In this document: piece by piece, positions 7,798 through 15,507 of the stretch
Layout: the number at the start of each line of letters is the position of its first letter
Numbering within the stretch: the first letter of the stretch is position 1
Assembly: GCF_014645835.1 (NCBI RefSeq)
Contig: NZ_BMMM01000007.1
Coordinates: 1-64,000 of the forward strand
Direction: 5' to 3'
Origin: Streptomyces albiflavescens
GTDB taxonomy: Bacteria > Actinomycetota > Actinomycetes > Streptomycetales > Streptomycetaceae
DNA length: 64,000 bases
The notes under the pieces: model-generated
Database searches by the model: none
The model's input: the letters and a program-made list of their open reading frames with translations, nothing else
What the model was told of the DNA's origin: nothing
Position numbers and translations under genes: made by a program

Positions 7798-8439
7798 TCA
7801 GCCCGCCACGCCATGCCGTACGGCCCAGAGCGCGGCCTGGGTCCGGTCGGCGAGGTCGAGTTTCATCAGGATGTTCGAAACATGCGTCTTGACGGTCTTC
7901 TCGGAGAGGACGAGCGCGCGGGCGATCTCGCGGTTGGAGCGGCCGTCCGCGATCAGGCCGAGCACCTCGCGCTCCCGCTCGGTGAGCGAACCGCCTCTCC
8001 CCTGCCCCGAGTTGGCCTCCTCCTGGGACAGCAGCGCGCCCGCGACCTCGGGCTGCAGCAGGATGTGCCCGGCGTGCACAGAGCGGATGGCGCCCGCCAG
8101 GGCGTCGGGGTCCACGTCCTTGTACACATACCCGGCGGCGCCCGCACGCAGGGCCGGGACGACCGTGCGCTGCTCGGTGAAGCTGGTGACGATCAGCACG
8201 CGCGCGGGGTTGGCGAGTTCACGGAGCTTGCGCAGCGCGTCGATGCCGTCCATGCCCGGCATCTTGACGTCCATGAGGACGACGTCGGGCTTCAACTCCT
8301 CGGCGCGGGCGACTCCTTCGGCGCCGTCGGACGCCTCTCCCACGACCTCGATGTCGTCCTGTACTTCGAGGAAGGTGCGCAGGCCCCGGCGGACCACTTG
8401 GTGGTCGTCGACGAGCAGCACCTTGATTGCGTCAGCCAC
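7798..8439 (-). CDS. LuxR/NarL-family response regulator
   Basis: 213 aa. Receiver domain (1-120) has acidic pair D11-D12, phospho-acceptor D57 (VVLMDVKMPG), T86 and K108. The C-terminal LuxR helix-turn-helix (LTEREREVLGLIADGRSNRE through KTHVSNILMKL) spans about 145-205. Starts at GTG 8439, which overlaps the histidine kinase stop by 8 bp (GTGGCTGA), so the pair is translationally coupled. Targets are unknown. The chaplin genes follow on the same strand 200 bp downstream. Confidence 0.94.
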   Translation of the reverse strand: MADAIKVLLVDDHQVVRRGLRTFLEVQDDIEVVGEASDGAEGVARAEELKPDVVLMDVKMPGMDGIDALRKLRELANPARVLIVTSFTEQRTVVPALRAGAAGYVYKDVDPDALAGAIRSVHAGHILLQPEVAGALLSQEEANSGQGRGGSLTEREREVLGLIADGRSNREIARALVLSEKTVKTHVSNILMKLDLADRTQAALWAVRHGVAG

Positions 8440-9577
8440 CAGGGACCTCCATCTCGATCGTGGCGCCCTTGTCGGGCGCCGATTCCACGGTGAGTGTGCC
8501 GCCGACTCCGCTCGCCCGGTCGCGCATCGACACGAGCCCGAGGTGGCGGCCCGCGCTGCGTATCGCGGTGGGTTCGAAGCCGCTGCCGTCGTCGGTGACG
8601 CGCAGCACGGCACCCGGTCCACGCTTTTCCAGGGTCACGTCGACGTGGGCGGCGCCGGAGTGCCGCAGCGCGTTGTGCAGGGCCTCCTGGGCGACGCGCA
8701 GCATGGCCTCCTCCTGGGCGGCGGGCAGTGCCCGTACCCCGCGGCCGGCGAAGGTGACGCGCGCGGCGTGGGCGCGGTCGAGGACCTGGATGTGGGTACG
8801 CAGAGTGGCGACCAGGCCGTCCTCGTCGAGGGCGGTGGGGCGCAGCTCGACGACGGCGGCACGCAGTTCGTCGGCGGCCTCCGCGGCGAGCGCGGCCACC
8901 TGATGGAGTTCGCCCTTGGCGCGCGACGGGTCGCGGTCGACGAGGGCGGCGGCGGCCTGCGCGGTGAGACGCAGGGAGAACAGCTTCTGGCTGACCGCGT
9001 CGTGCAGCTCATGGGCGAGCCGGGAGCGCTCCTCGGCGATGGTGAGCTCCCGGCTGCGCTCGTAGAGGCGGGCATTCGTCAGGGCGATCGCGGCGTGCTG
9101 GGCGAGGATCGTGAGCAGCTCCTCGTCGTCCTCGGTGAAGCCGCAGCTGCCGTCCGCCTTGGGGCAGTTCTTGTTCGCGAGGAACAGTGCGCCGATGACC
9201 TCGTCGCCGTCGCGGATCGGCAGGCCCAGGAAGTCGGACATGTCGGGGTGAGCCGAGGGCCAGCCCTCGAAGCGGGGGTCCTTGCGCACGTCGGCCAGGC
9301 GCTCGGCGCGGGCCTCGTGCAGCATCGCGGCGAGGATGCCGTGCTGGCGCGGGAGCGGGCCGATGGCCTTCCACTGGGCGTCGCTGACGCCGTCGACGAC
9401 GAACTGGGCGAAGCCGCCGTGGTCGTCGGGCACGCCGAGGGCCGCGTACTGCGCGTCGAGCAGCTCTCGGGCCGAGGCGACGATCGTCTTGAGCACGTCG
9501 CGCACTTCGAGATGCCTACTCATGGCCAGCAGCGCGGAACTCACCGCGTACAGGCCCGACCGTGGTCCTTGGCTCAT
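8432..9577 (-). CDS. GAF-domain sensor histidine kinase (HisKA_3 type)
   Basis: 381 aa, no membrane helices, so cytosolic. N-terminal GAF domain (about 20-170) with a Cys pair in NCPKADGSCGF (138-146). Dimerisation/phosphotransfer helix with H192 in RLAHELHDAVSQ, then a HATPase domain with N-box EALHNALRHS and G-box DDGSGF. NarL/DesK-class kinase coupled to the LuxR regulator that follows with 8-bp overlap. The ligand is unknown; whether the two cysteines bind a cofactor is speculation. Start at ATG 9577. Confidence 0.94.
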   Translation of the reverse strand: MSQGPRSGLYAVSSALLAMSRHLEVRDVLKTIVASARELLDAQYAALGVPDDHGGFAQFVVDGVSDAQWKAIGPLPRQHGILAAMLHEARAERLADVRKDPRFEGWPSAHPDMSDFLGLPIRDGDEVIGALFLANKNCPKADGSCGFTEDDEELLTILAQHAAIALTNARLYERSRELTIAEERSRLAHELHDAVSQKLFSLRLTAQAAAALVDRDPSRAKGELHQVAALAAEAADELRAAVVELRPTALDEDGLVATLRTHIQVLDRAHAARVTFAGRGVRALPAAQEEAMLRVAQEALHNALRHSGAAHVDVTLEKRGPGAVLRVTDDGSGFEPTAIRSAGRHLGLVSMRDRASGVGGTLTVESAPDKGATIEMEVPGG

Positions 9578-9764
9578 GACCCCAAAGTACCGGCGGGGTG
9601 TGACAACACGTATCGGACCTGTGATGGCGGTCGCCTGGGCCCGGAGGACTAGGACGAAGGGCCCTGGATCATTGCGGCCCGCGCACGAGGCGGCGGGGCG
9701 GCCGGGTTCCTACGTTGATGACACCCGCCGGGAGCGGCGGTCACGGGACGAGGGGACGGACGTC

Positions 9765-10460
9765 ATGCCGGTAGCGATCATCACGGGGGCTTCGAAGGGG
9801 CTGGGGCGGGCGCTCGGCAGGGCCCTGGCGGAGCGCGGCTGGGATCTGGTGCTCGACGCCAGAACGGCCGGGGTTCTGGAGGAGACGGCGGTGGCACTGT
9901 CCGGGTACGGGACGCGCGTGGAGGCGCTCCCCGGGGACGTCACGGACGCCGGGCACCGCGCCGAGCTGGTCGCGGCGGCTCGGAAGCTCGGTGGTGTCGA
10001 CCTCCTGGTGAACAACGCGAGCGCATTGGGGGCCGAGCCGCTGGTGCGCCTGGAGAAGCTGACCCTGGACGGACTGCGGCAGGCCCTCGAGGTCAACGTC
10101 GTCGCCGCACTGGGCCTGATCCAGGAGGCGCTGCCGCCGCTGCGGGCCGCGCCGGCGGGCACGGTCATCGACATCAGCTCGGACGCCGCCGCCGAGGCGT
10201 ATCCGACGTGGGGCGGCTACGGAGCGTCGAAGGCGGCCCTCGACCACCTCTCCGCCGTCCTCGGCGAGGAGGAGCCCGGCCTTCGGGTCTGGGCGGTCGA
10301 CCCCGGGGACATGGCCACGGACCTGTACGCGGCGGCCGTACCGGACGACGGCGATCCACGGCCGACGCCGGACAGTGTGGTTCCGGCCTTGCTGCGGCTG
10401 CTCGACGAGCGGCCGGCCAGTGGTCGTTACGGCGCCCCGGCTCTGCTGGAGGAGCGATGA
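9765..10460 (+). CDS. SDR family NAD(P)-dependent oxidoreductase
   Basis: 231 aa classical short-chain dehydrogenase: TGASKGLG (7-14), NNAS (83-86), S138/S139, and Y152-x3-K156 (YGASK). Substrate not predictable. ATG 9765 follows a GA-rich stretch (ACGAGGGGACGG). The last codons overlap the queA start by 4 bp (ATGA), so the two are co-translated. This pairing with queA is the only clue to function. Confidence 0.9.
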   Translation: MPVAIITGASKGLGRALGRALAERGWDLVLDARTAGVLEETAVALSGYGTRVEALPGDVTDAGHRAELVAAARKLGGVDLLVNNASALGAEPLVRLEKLTLDGLRQALEVNVVAALGLIQEALPPLRAAPAGTVIDISSDAAAEAYPTWGGYGASKAALDHLSAVLGEEEPGLRVWAVDPGDMATDLYAAAVPDDGDPRPTPDSVVPALLRLLDERPASGRYGAPALLEER

Positions 10461-11578
10461 CGACCGCGATGCGGGTCCCCCCGTCCGAGCGCAGTCGAGA
10501 GTGGGGGAGGGTTCCGGAGGAGCTGTCGGCGCGGGTGCCGGCCGAGCAGCGGGGGCCCGGGCTCGACCGGGATTCCGTACGGCTGCTGGTTTCGCGTGGC
10601 ACCGAGGTGTCGCATCACGAGTTCGTGGAGCTGCCCCGGCAGCTGAAGGCCGGGGATCTGCTGGTCGTCAACACCTCCGCCACCCTGGCGGCCGCCGTCG
10701 ACGCACGGATCGGGCACGCGCGCGTGGTGGTGCATTTCTCCACGCGCGGCGACGACGGGCGGTGGGCGGTCGAGCTGCGGGATCCCGACGGTAGAGGAAC
10801 CACGCGCGCGCGTGCGGGCGGGCCCGCGGGAACAGAGGTGCGCCTCGCCGGGGACGTACGCCTCGTACTGGAGGAGCCGCTGGCCCCGAGGAGCCCACGG
10901 CTGTGGTGGGCGCGGGTGTCGGACGGGGACGTCCTGGGGCTGCTGCGGCGGCACGGGCGGCCCATTCGCTACTCCTATACAGACAAGGACCAGCCGCTGT
11001 CCGTGTACCAGACGGTGTTCGCGCTGCCGTCCGCCGATGGCGCGGGCAGCGCGGAGATGCCGAGCGCTGCGCGCCCCTTCACCGCGCGCATGGTGGCGGA
11101 GCTGGTGAGCCGGGGTGTGCAGTTCGCGCCGATCACGCTGCACACGGGAGTGGCGTCGGCCGAGGCCCATGAGCCGCCGTATCCGGAGCGGTACGGGGTG
11201 CCCGAGGCGTCGGCGCGGCTGATCAACGCGGCGAAGGCCGGGGGCGGCCGGATCATCGCGGTCGGCACGACGGCCGTGCGTGCCGTCGAGTCCGCGACGG
11301 GCCCCGACGGGGTGGTCCGGGCGGCGACGGGCTGGACCGATCTCGTGGTGACGCCGGAGCGCGGGGTGCGGGTCGTCGACGGGCTGCTGACCGGGCTGCA
11401 CGAGCCGGAGGCCTCGCATCTGCTGATGCTGGAGGCGATCGCGGGAGGGGCGGCGATCGACCGCAGCTACGACGAGGCACTGCGCGGGCTCTACCTCTGG
11501 CACGAGTTCGGGGACGTGCACCTCATCCTCCCGAGCGAGGCCCCTCACTCTGAGCATTGCTCCAGCAACTGCTGGTGA
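10457..11578 (+). CDS. queA: S-adenosylmethionine:tRNA ribosyltransferase-isomerase (QueA)
   Basis: 373 aa QueA-family enzyme, which transfers and isomerises the ribosyl group of SAM onto 7-aminomethyl-7-deazaguanine in tRNA to give epoxyqueuosine. Family segments are visible: KAGDLLVVNTSATL, RHGRPIRYSYTDKDQPLSVY, AARPFTARMVAEL, FAPITLHTGVAS and GLLTGLHEPEASHLLML. The start overlaps the SDR stop (ATGA). An in-frame GTG-rich N-terminal extension was rejected. The C-terminus carries a cysteine-containing tail (HSEHCSSNCW). No other queuosine genes are in the window. Confidence 0.9.
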   Translation: MTTAMRVPPSERSREWGRVPEELSARVPAEQRGPGLDRDSVRLLVSRGTEVSHHEFVELPRQLKAGDLLVVNTSATLAAAVDARIGHARVVVHFSTRGDDGRWAVELRDPDGRGTTRARAGGPAGTEVRLAGDVRLVLEEPLAPRSPRLWWARVSDGDVLGLLRRHGRPIRYSYTDKDQPLSVYQTVFALPSADGAGSAEMPSAARPFTARMVAELVSRGVQFAPITLHTGVASAEAHEPPYPERYGVPEASARLINAAKAGGGRIIAVGTTAVRAVESATGPDGVVRAATGWTDLVVTPERGVRVVDGLLTGLHEPEASHLLMLEAIAGGAAIDRSYDEALRGLYLWHEFGDVHLILPSEAPHSEHCSSNCW

Positions 11579-11878
11579 GATGGGCACCCGGCCGATGTGA
11601 GCCCGCACATAGGGCGCACATCACGTACGAACGGACATAGGAGATAAAGCGACCCCCCATGAGCGGGGCAGACGTGACAGTCTGCCCCGTTTTGCCCTTT
11701 CCGCGTCCACTACCCGGCTTCGTACGTCACACCTTTGCCACAGCATTTTGCGGCCGCTAAGAATTGCCCCTGTCGCTCAGCGCACCGCGGGTTCCGCCCC
11801 GGGGCGCTTGTTCCGGAAACACTCTGTCCCCGCCGGACCGAGAGCGACCTCCGCGCTATTCGAAGAGGTCCATCAGTG
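11579..11878. other. Intergenic region, queA to transglycosylase
   Basis: Contains the queA terminator (11664-11694) and then about 180 bp of leader to the transglycosylase gene, which presumably includes its promoter. I looked for a c-di-AMP (ydaO) riboswitch, common before Streptomyces cell-wall lytic genes, and could not find its core. Confidence 0.5.
11664..11694 (+). terminator. Terminator of the SDR-queA operon
   Basis: Perfect 10-bp stem CGGGGCAGAC (11664-11673) / GTCTGCCCCG (11680-11689), a 6-nt loop, then TTTTGCCCTTT. Confidence 0.88.
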
Positions 11879-12685
11879 ATGTCCAAGAACGTCAACACTC
11901 CTGGTCATAGTCCGAAGCTGTCCAAGGCTCACAAGCTTTCGATCGCCGGTCTCTCGACCCTCGGTGCCGCCGCTCTCGCCTTCTCTCTGGTCCCCGCCAA
12001 CTCCCAGACCGTCATGACCGACGCCGCCTCCACGGCTCAGGTCGCCTACAGCGAGCAGCCGATCAAGGATGTGAAGGCCAGCATCACGGACCAGCTGGCC
12101 GGCGCCGACCTGAAGGCCCAGGCCATCGCGGCGAAGAAGAAGGCGGCCGCCGACGCCGCTGCCGCCGCGAAGAAGAAGACTGCCGACGCAGCCGCTGCCG
12201 CCGCGAAGAAGAAGGCCGCCACCGACGCCGCTGCCGCCGCGAAGAAGAAGGCCGCCGCCGAGGCCGCCGCGGAGAAGAAGGCCGAGGAGGCCCGCGTCAC
12301 CGTGCAGGCCGTGAGCCGCTCCGCGCAGCGCCCCACGGTCCAGACCGTCGCGGTGAAGACGTACGCCAACAACCTCGACGGCTGGATCCGCCAGTCCCTG
12401 GACATCATGAAGAAGCACGGCATCCCGGGTTCCTACAACGGTCTGCACCGCAACATCATGCGTGAGTCCTCCGGCAACCCGATGGCCATCAACGACTGGG
12501 ACATCAACGCCATCAACGGCATCCCGTCGAAGGGCCTGCTCCAGGTCATCCCGCCGACGTTCAAGGCGTACCACGTGCCTGGCACCTCGTGGAACATCTA
12601 CGACCCGGTCGCCAACATCACGGCCGCCTGCAACTACGCGGCCGACAAGTACGGCTCGATGGACAACGTCAACAGCGCGTACTGA
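11879..12685 (+). CDS. Secreted lytic transglycosylase (SLT domain)
   Basis: 268 aa. Signal/anchor segment LSIAGLSTLGAAALAFSLVP (20-39); then a low-complexity Ala/Lys helix of near-repeats (AAAAAKKK, about 80-137); then a soluble-lytic-transglycosylase-like domain (165-268) with presumed catalytic Glu196 in MRESSGNP and the motif GLLQVIPPTFKAYHVPG. It would cleave peptidoglycan outside the membrane; the A/K-rich region probably spans or binds the wall. An adjacent in-frame GTG (11876) directly precedes the ATG. The Ala/Lys block is encoded by tandem GCCGCGAAGAAGAAG-like units and may vary in length between strains. Confidence 0.9.
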   Translation: MSKNVNTPGHSPKLSKAHKLSIAGLSTLGAAALAFSLVPANSQTVMTDAASTAQVAYSEQPIKDVKASITDQLAGADLKAQAIAAKKKAAADAAAAAKKKTADAAAAAAKKKAATDAAAAAKKKAAAEAAAEKKAEEARVTVQAVSRSAQRPTVQTVAVKTYANNLDGWIRQSLDIMKKHGIPGSYNGLHRNIMRESSGNPMAINDWDINAINGIPSKGLLQVIPPTFKAYHVPGTSWNIYDPVANITAACNYAADKYGSMDNVNSAY

Positions 12686-12712
12686 GGCGAGCGCGGAGCT
12701 CCGACACGTACG

Positions 12713-12750
12713 CGGAAGGGCGGCACCCCCGATGGGGTGCCGCCCTTCCG
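12713..12750. terminator. Bidirectional hairpin terminator
   Basis: Perfect 17-bp inverted repeat at 12713-12729 / 12734-12750 with a 4-nt loop, between the convergent transglycosylase and FHA-ABC genes. Confidence 0.88.
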
Positions 12751-12764
12751 CCGTGCCTGAGCGA

Positions 12765-15278
12765 TTACTTCCGCATGACTTCGGGCTCGTGGCGACGCAG
12801 GAAGCGAGCCACGAAGAAGCCGCAGAGCACGCCGAGGACGATCAGGGCGACCATGTCCAGGGTCCAGGCCCCGGCCGTGTGGTCCCACAGCGGGTCCGTG
12901 CTGCTCGGGTCGTCCTGGTTCGGGAAGATGTTGTTGAAGTCCAGCGTGGTACCGGAGGCGGCGACAGCCCAGCGGGCCGGCATCAGGTATGAGAACTGGT
13001 TGACGCCGGGCGTGCCGTTCAGGATGAACAGACAGCCGGTGAAGACGACCTGGACGATCGCGAACATGACCAGCAGCGGCATGGTCTTCTCGGCGGTCTT
13101 CACCAGCGAGGAGATCACCAGGCCGAACATCATCGACGCGAAGCCGAGGGCCATGATCGGGATGGTGAGCTCGACCTTGGGCAGGCTCGTCAGGATCAGG
13201 CCCTCTTTCGGGACCGTGCGGCTGCCGAAGCCGATGGCGCCGATCAAGGCACCCTGCAGCATGGTGATCACGCCGAGGACGATGACCTTGGACATCAGAT
13301 ACGCGGAACGCGACAGACCCGTCGCGCGCTCCCGCTCGTAGATCACCCGCTCCTTGATCAGCTCGCGGACGGAGTTGGCGGCGCCGGCGAAGCACGCACC
13401 GACCGCGAGGATCAGGAGCACCGTCGTGGCCGTGCCGTTGGCAACGTGGAAGCCCTGCTTCGTGATGATCGGGTTGACCAGCAGGGTCTTGTCCGAGTCG
13501 ATGAGCAGGCTCACCGCGCCCAGCACCGCCGGCAGGATCACCGTCAGCGCCAGGAAGCCCTTGTCGGAGGCGATCACCGAGACATAGCGGCGGATCAGGG
13601 TCATCAGCTGGGAGCCCCAGCTCTGCGGCTTCGGCGGCTTCATCGCCTGCGGCGGCGGCATCTGCGTCGACTGCGGGGCGACCGCGTCGATGTCCGCGGC
13701 GTACATCTGGTAGTGCTGCGAGCCCTTCCAGCGGCCCGCCCAGTCGTAGTCGCGGTAGTTCTCGAAGGCGGAGAAGACGTCGGCCCAGGTCTCGTAGCCG
13801 AAGAAGTTCAGCGCCTCCTCCGGCGGGCCGAAGTAGGCGACGGAGCCGCCGGGCGCCATCACCAGGAGCTTGTCGCAGATCGCCAGCTCGGCCACGGAGT
13901 GCGTGACGACGAGCACCGTACGCCCGTCGTCGGCGAGGCCGCGCAGCAGCTGCATGACGTCGCGGTCCATGCCCGGGTCGAGGCCGGAGGTCGGCTCGTC
14001 CAGGAAGATCAGCGACGGCTTGGTGAGCAGCTCCAGGGCCACGGAGACACGCTTGCGCTGGCCACCGGAGAGGGAGGTGACCTTCTTCTCCTTGTGGATG
14101 TCCAGCTTCAGCTCGCGCAGCACCTCGTCTATGCGGGCCTCGCGCTCCTCGGTCGTGGTGTCCGCGGGGAAGCGCAGTTTGGCCGCGTACTTGAGGGCCT
14201 TCTTGACGGTGAGTTCCTTGTGCAGGATGTCGTCCTGCGGGACCAGACCGATGCGCTGGCGCAGCTCGGCGAACTGCTTGTACAGGTTCCGGTTGTCGTA
14301 GAGGACGTCACCCTGGTTGGCGGGGCGGTAGCCCGTGAGCGCCTTCAGGAGCGTCGACTTGCCGGAGCCGGACGGACCGATGACCGCGATGAGCGACTTC
14401 TCGGGCACGCCGAAGGAGACGTCCTTGAGGATCTGCTTGCCGCCGTCGACCGTGACCGTCAGATGGCGGGCCGAGAAGGAGACCTCACCGGTGTCGACGA
14501 ACTCCTCGAGGCGGTCGCCGACCAGACGGAACGTCGAGTGACCGACGCCGACGATGTCGTTCGGGCCGAGCAGCGCCGAGCCGCCCTTGGCGATCGGCAT
14601 ACCGTTGACGTACGTGCCGTTGTGCGAGCCGAGGTCGCGGATCTCGAAGCGGCCGTCGGGTGTCGCGTGGAACTCGGCGTGGTGGCGCGAGACCTGGAGA
14701 TCGGAGACGACCAGCTCGTTCTCCAGCGCACGACCGATGCGCATCACGCGGCCGAGCGAGAACTGGTGGAACGTGGTGGGGCTGCGGTCGCCGTAGACCG
14801 GCGGCGCCCCCGCGCCACCACCGGGTCCCTGCTGCGGCGGGATGTTCGCCGCCTGTTGCGGCTGTTGCCAGCCCTGCTCCGGTGCCTGCTGCTGCGGCGT
14901 CGGCTGCTGAGCCCAGCCGGGGCTCGCGCCCTGCGCCGCGTACGGCTGCTGCTCGGGCTGCGCGACGGAGGCCGCGGCGCCGGACAGGTTCAGGCGCGGT
15001 CCGTCGGTCGCGTTGCCGAGGTGCACGGCTGAGCCGGGGCCGATCTCCATCTGGTGGATCCGCTGCCCCTGCACGAACGTGCCGTTGGTGCTGCCGTGGT
15101 CCTCGATGACCCAACTGCGGCCGCCCCAGCTGATCGTGGCGTGACGCCAGGAGACCCTGGCGTCGTCGAGCACGATGTCCCCCTGCGGATCACGTCCGAG
15201 GGCGTATGGCCTGGACGCGTCGAGCGTCCAGGTCCGTCCATTCAATTCCAGTACGAGTTCCGGCACTCCATGCCCCAC
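12765..15278 (-). CDS. Double-FHA ABC exporter (ATPase and permease fused), Rv1747-like
   Basis: 837 aa. Two phosphothreonine-binding FHA domains (about 19-72 with WRHATIS and STNGTF; about 173-230 with SRHHAEF and SHNGTY) are joined by a Gln/Pro-rich linker (105-165). An ABC ATPase follows (Walker A GPSGSGKST 301-309, LSGGQRKR signature, FLDEPTSGLD Walker B), then six predicted membrane helices of ABC-2 type (about 600-830). The architecture matches mycobacterial Rv1747, an exporter regulated through FHA binding to a Ser/Thr kinase. No kinase gene is adjacent here. Starts at GTG 15278. The substrate is unknown; an envelope component is the inference. Confidence 0.93.
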   Translation of the reverse strand: MGHGVPELVLELNGRTWTLDASRPYALGRDPQGDIVLDDARVSWRHATISWGGRSWVIEDHGSTNGTFVQGQRIHQMEIGPGSAVHLGNATDGPRLNLSGAAASVAQPEQQPYAAQGASPGWAQQPTPQQQAPEQGWQQPQQAANIPPQQGPGGGAGAPPVYGDRSPTTFHQFSLGRVMRIGRALENELVVSDLQVSRHHAEFHATPDGRFEIRDLGSHNGTYVNGMPIAKGGSALLGPNDIVGVGHSTFRLVGDRLEEFVDTGEVSFSARHLTVTVDGGKQILKDVSFGVPEKSLIAVIGPSGSGKSTLLKALTGYRPANQGDVLYDNRNLYKQFAELRQRIGLVPQDDILHKELTVKKALKYAAKLRFPADTTTEEREARIDEVLRELKLDIHKEKKVTSLSGGQRKRVSVALELLTKPSLIFLDEPTSGLDPGMDRDVMQLLRGLADDGRTVLVVTHSVAELAICDKLLVMAPGGSVAYFGPPEEALNFFGYETWADVFSAFENYRDYDWAGRWKGSQHYQMYAADIDAVAPQSTQMPPPQAMKPPKPQSWGSQLMTLIRRYVSVIASDKGFLALTVILPAVLGAVSLLIDSDKTLLVNPIITKQGFHVANGTATTVLLILAVGACFAGAANSVRELIKERVIYERERATGLSRSAYLMSKVIVLGVITMLQGALIGAIGFGSRTVPKEGLILTSLPKVELTIPIMALGFASMMFGLVISSLVKTAEKTMPLLVMFAIVQVVFTGCLFILNGTPGVNQFSYLMPARWAVAASGTTLDFNNIFPNQDDPSSTDPLWDHTAGAWTLDMVALIVLGVLCGFFVARFLRRHEPEVMRK

Positions 15279-15507
15279 TGAGTAGTCCCCCGAGTTACCC
15301 CCATCACAGGGAGTCTAGGGATGTCGAACATCGTCGGGAACTATTTCAGTAGGAGCCCCCTGACCGAAAGTCGGGCTATGTGAAGGAAGCGTTCGGGCGG
15401 GTTGCCCGTTTCCGTTGACGGGGTTGAAACCGGCCCGGAGAGTGGTAATCCCACGCGAGGGGGACATCCGCGGTGGATCGCCGCGGCGCGGATCGGGGGG
15501 TCTGACG

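Noticed and set aside
11579..11878. c-di-AMP (ydaO) riboswitch before the transglycosylase gene
   Set aside because: Such riboswitches often precede Streptomyces wall hydrolases, but I could not find the conserved core; the only GGTTCC-like tract is in the wrong orientation and context.
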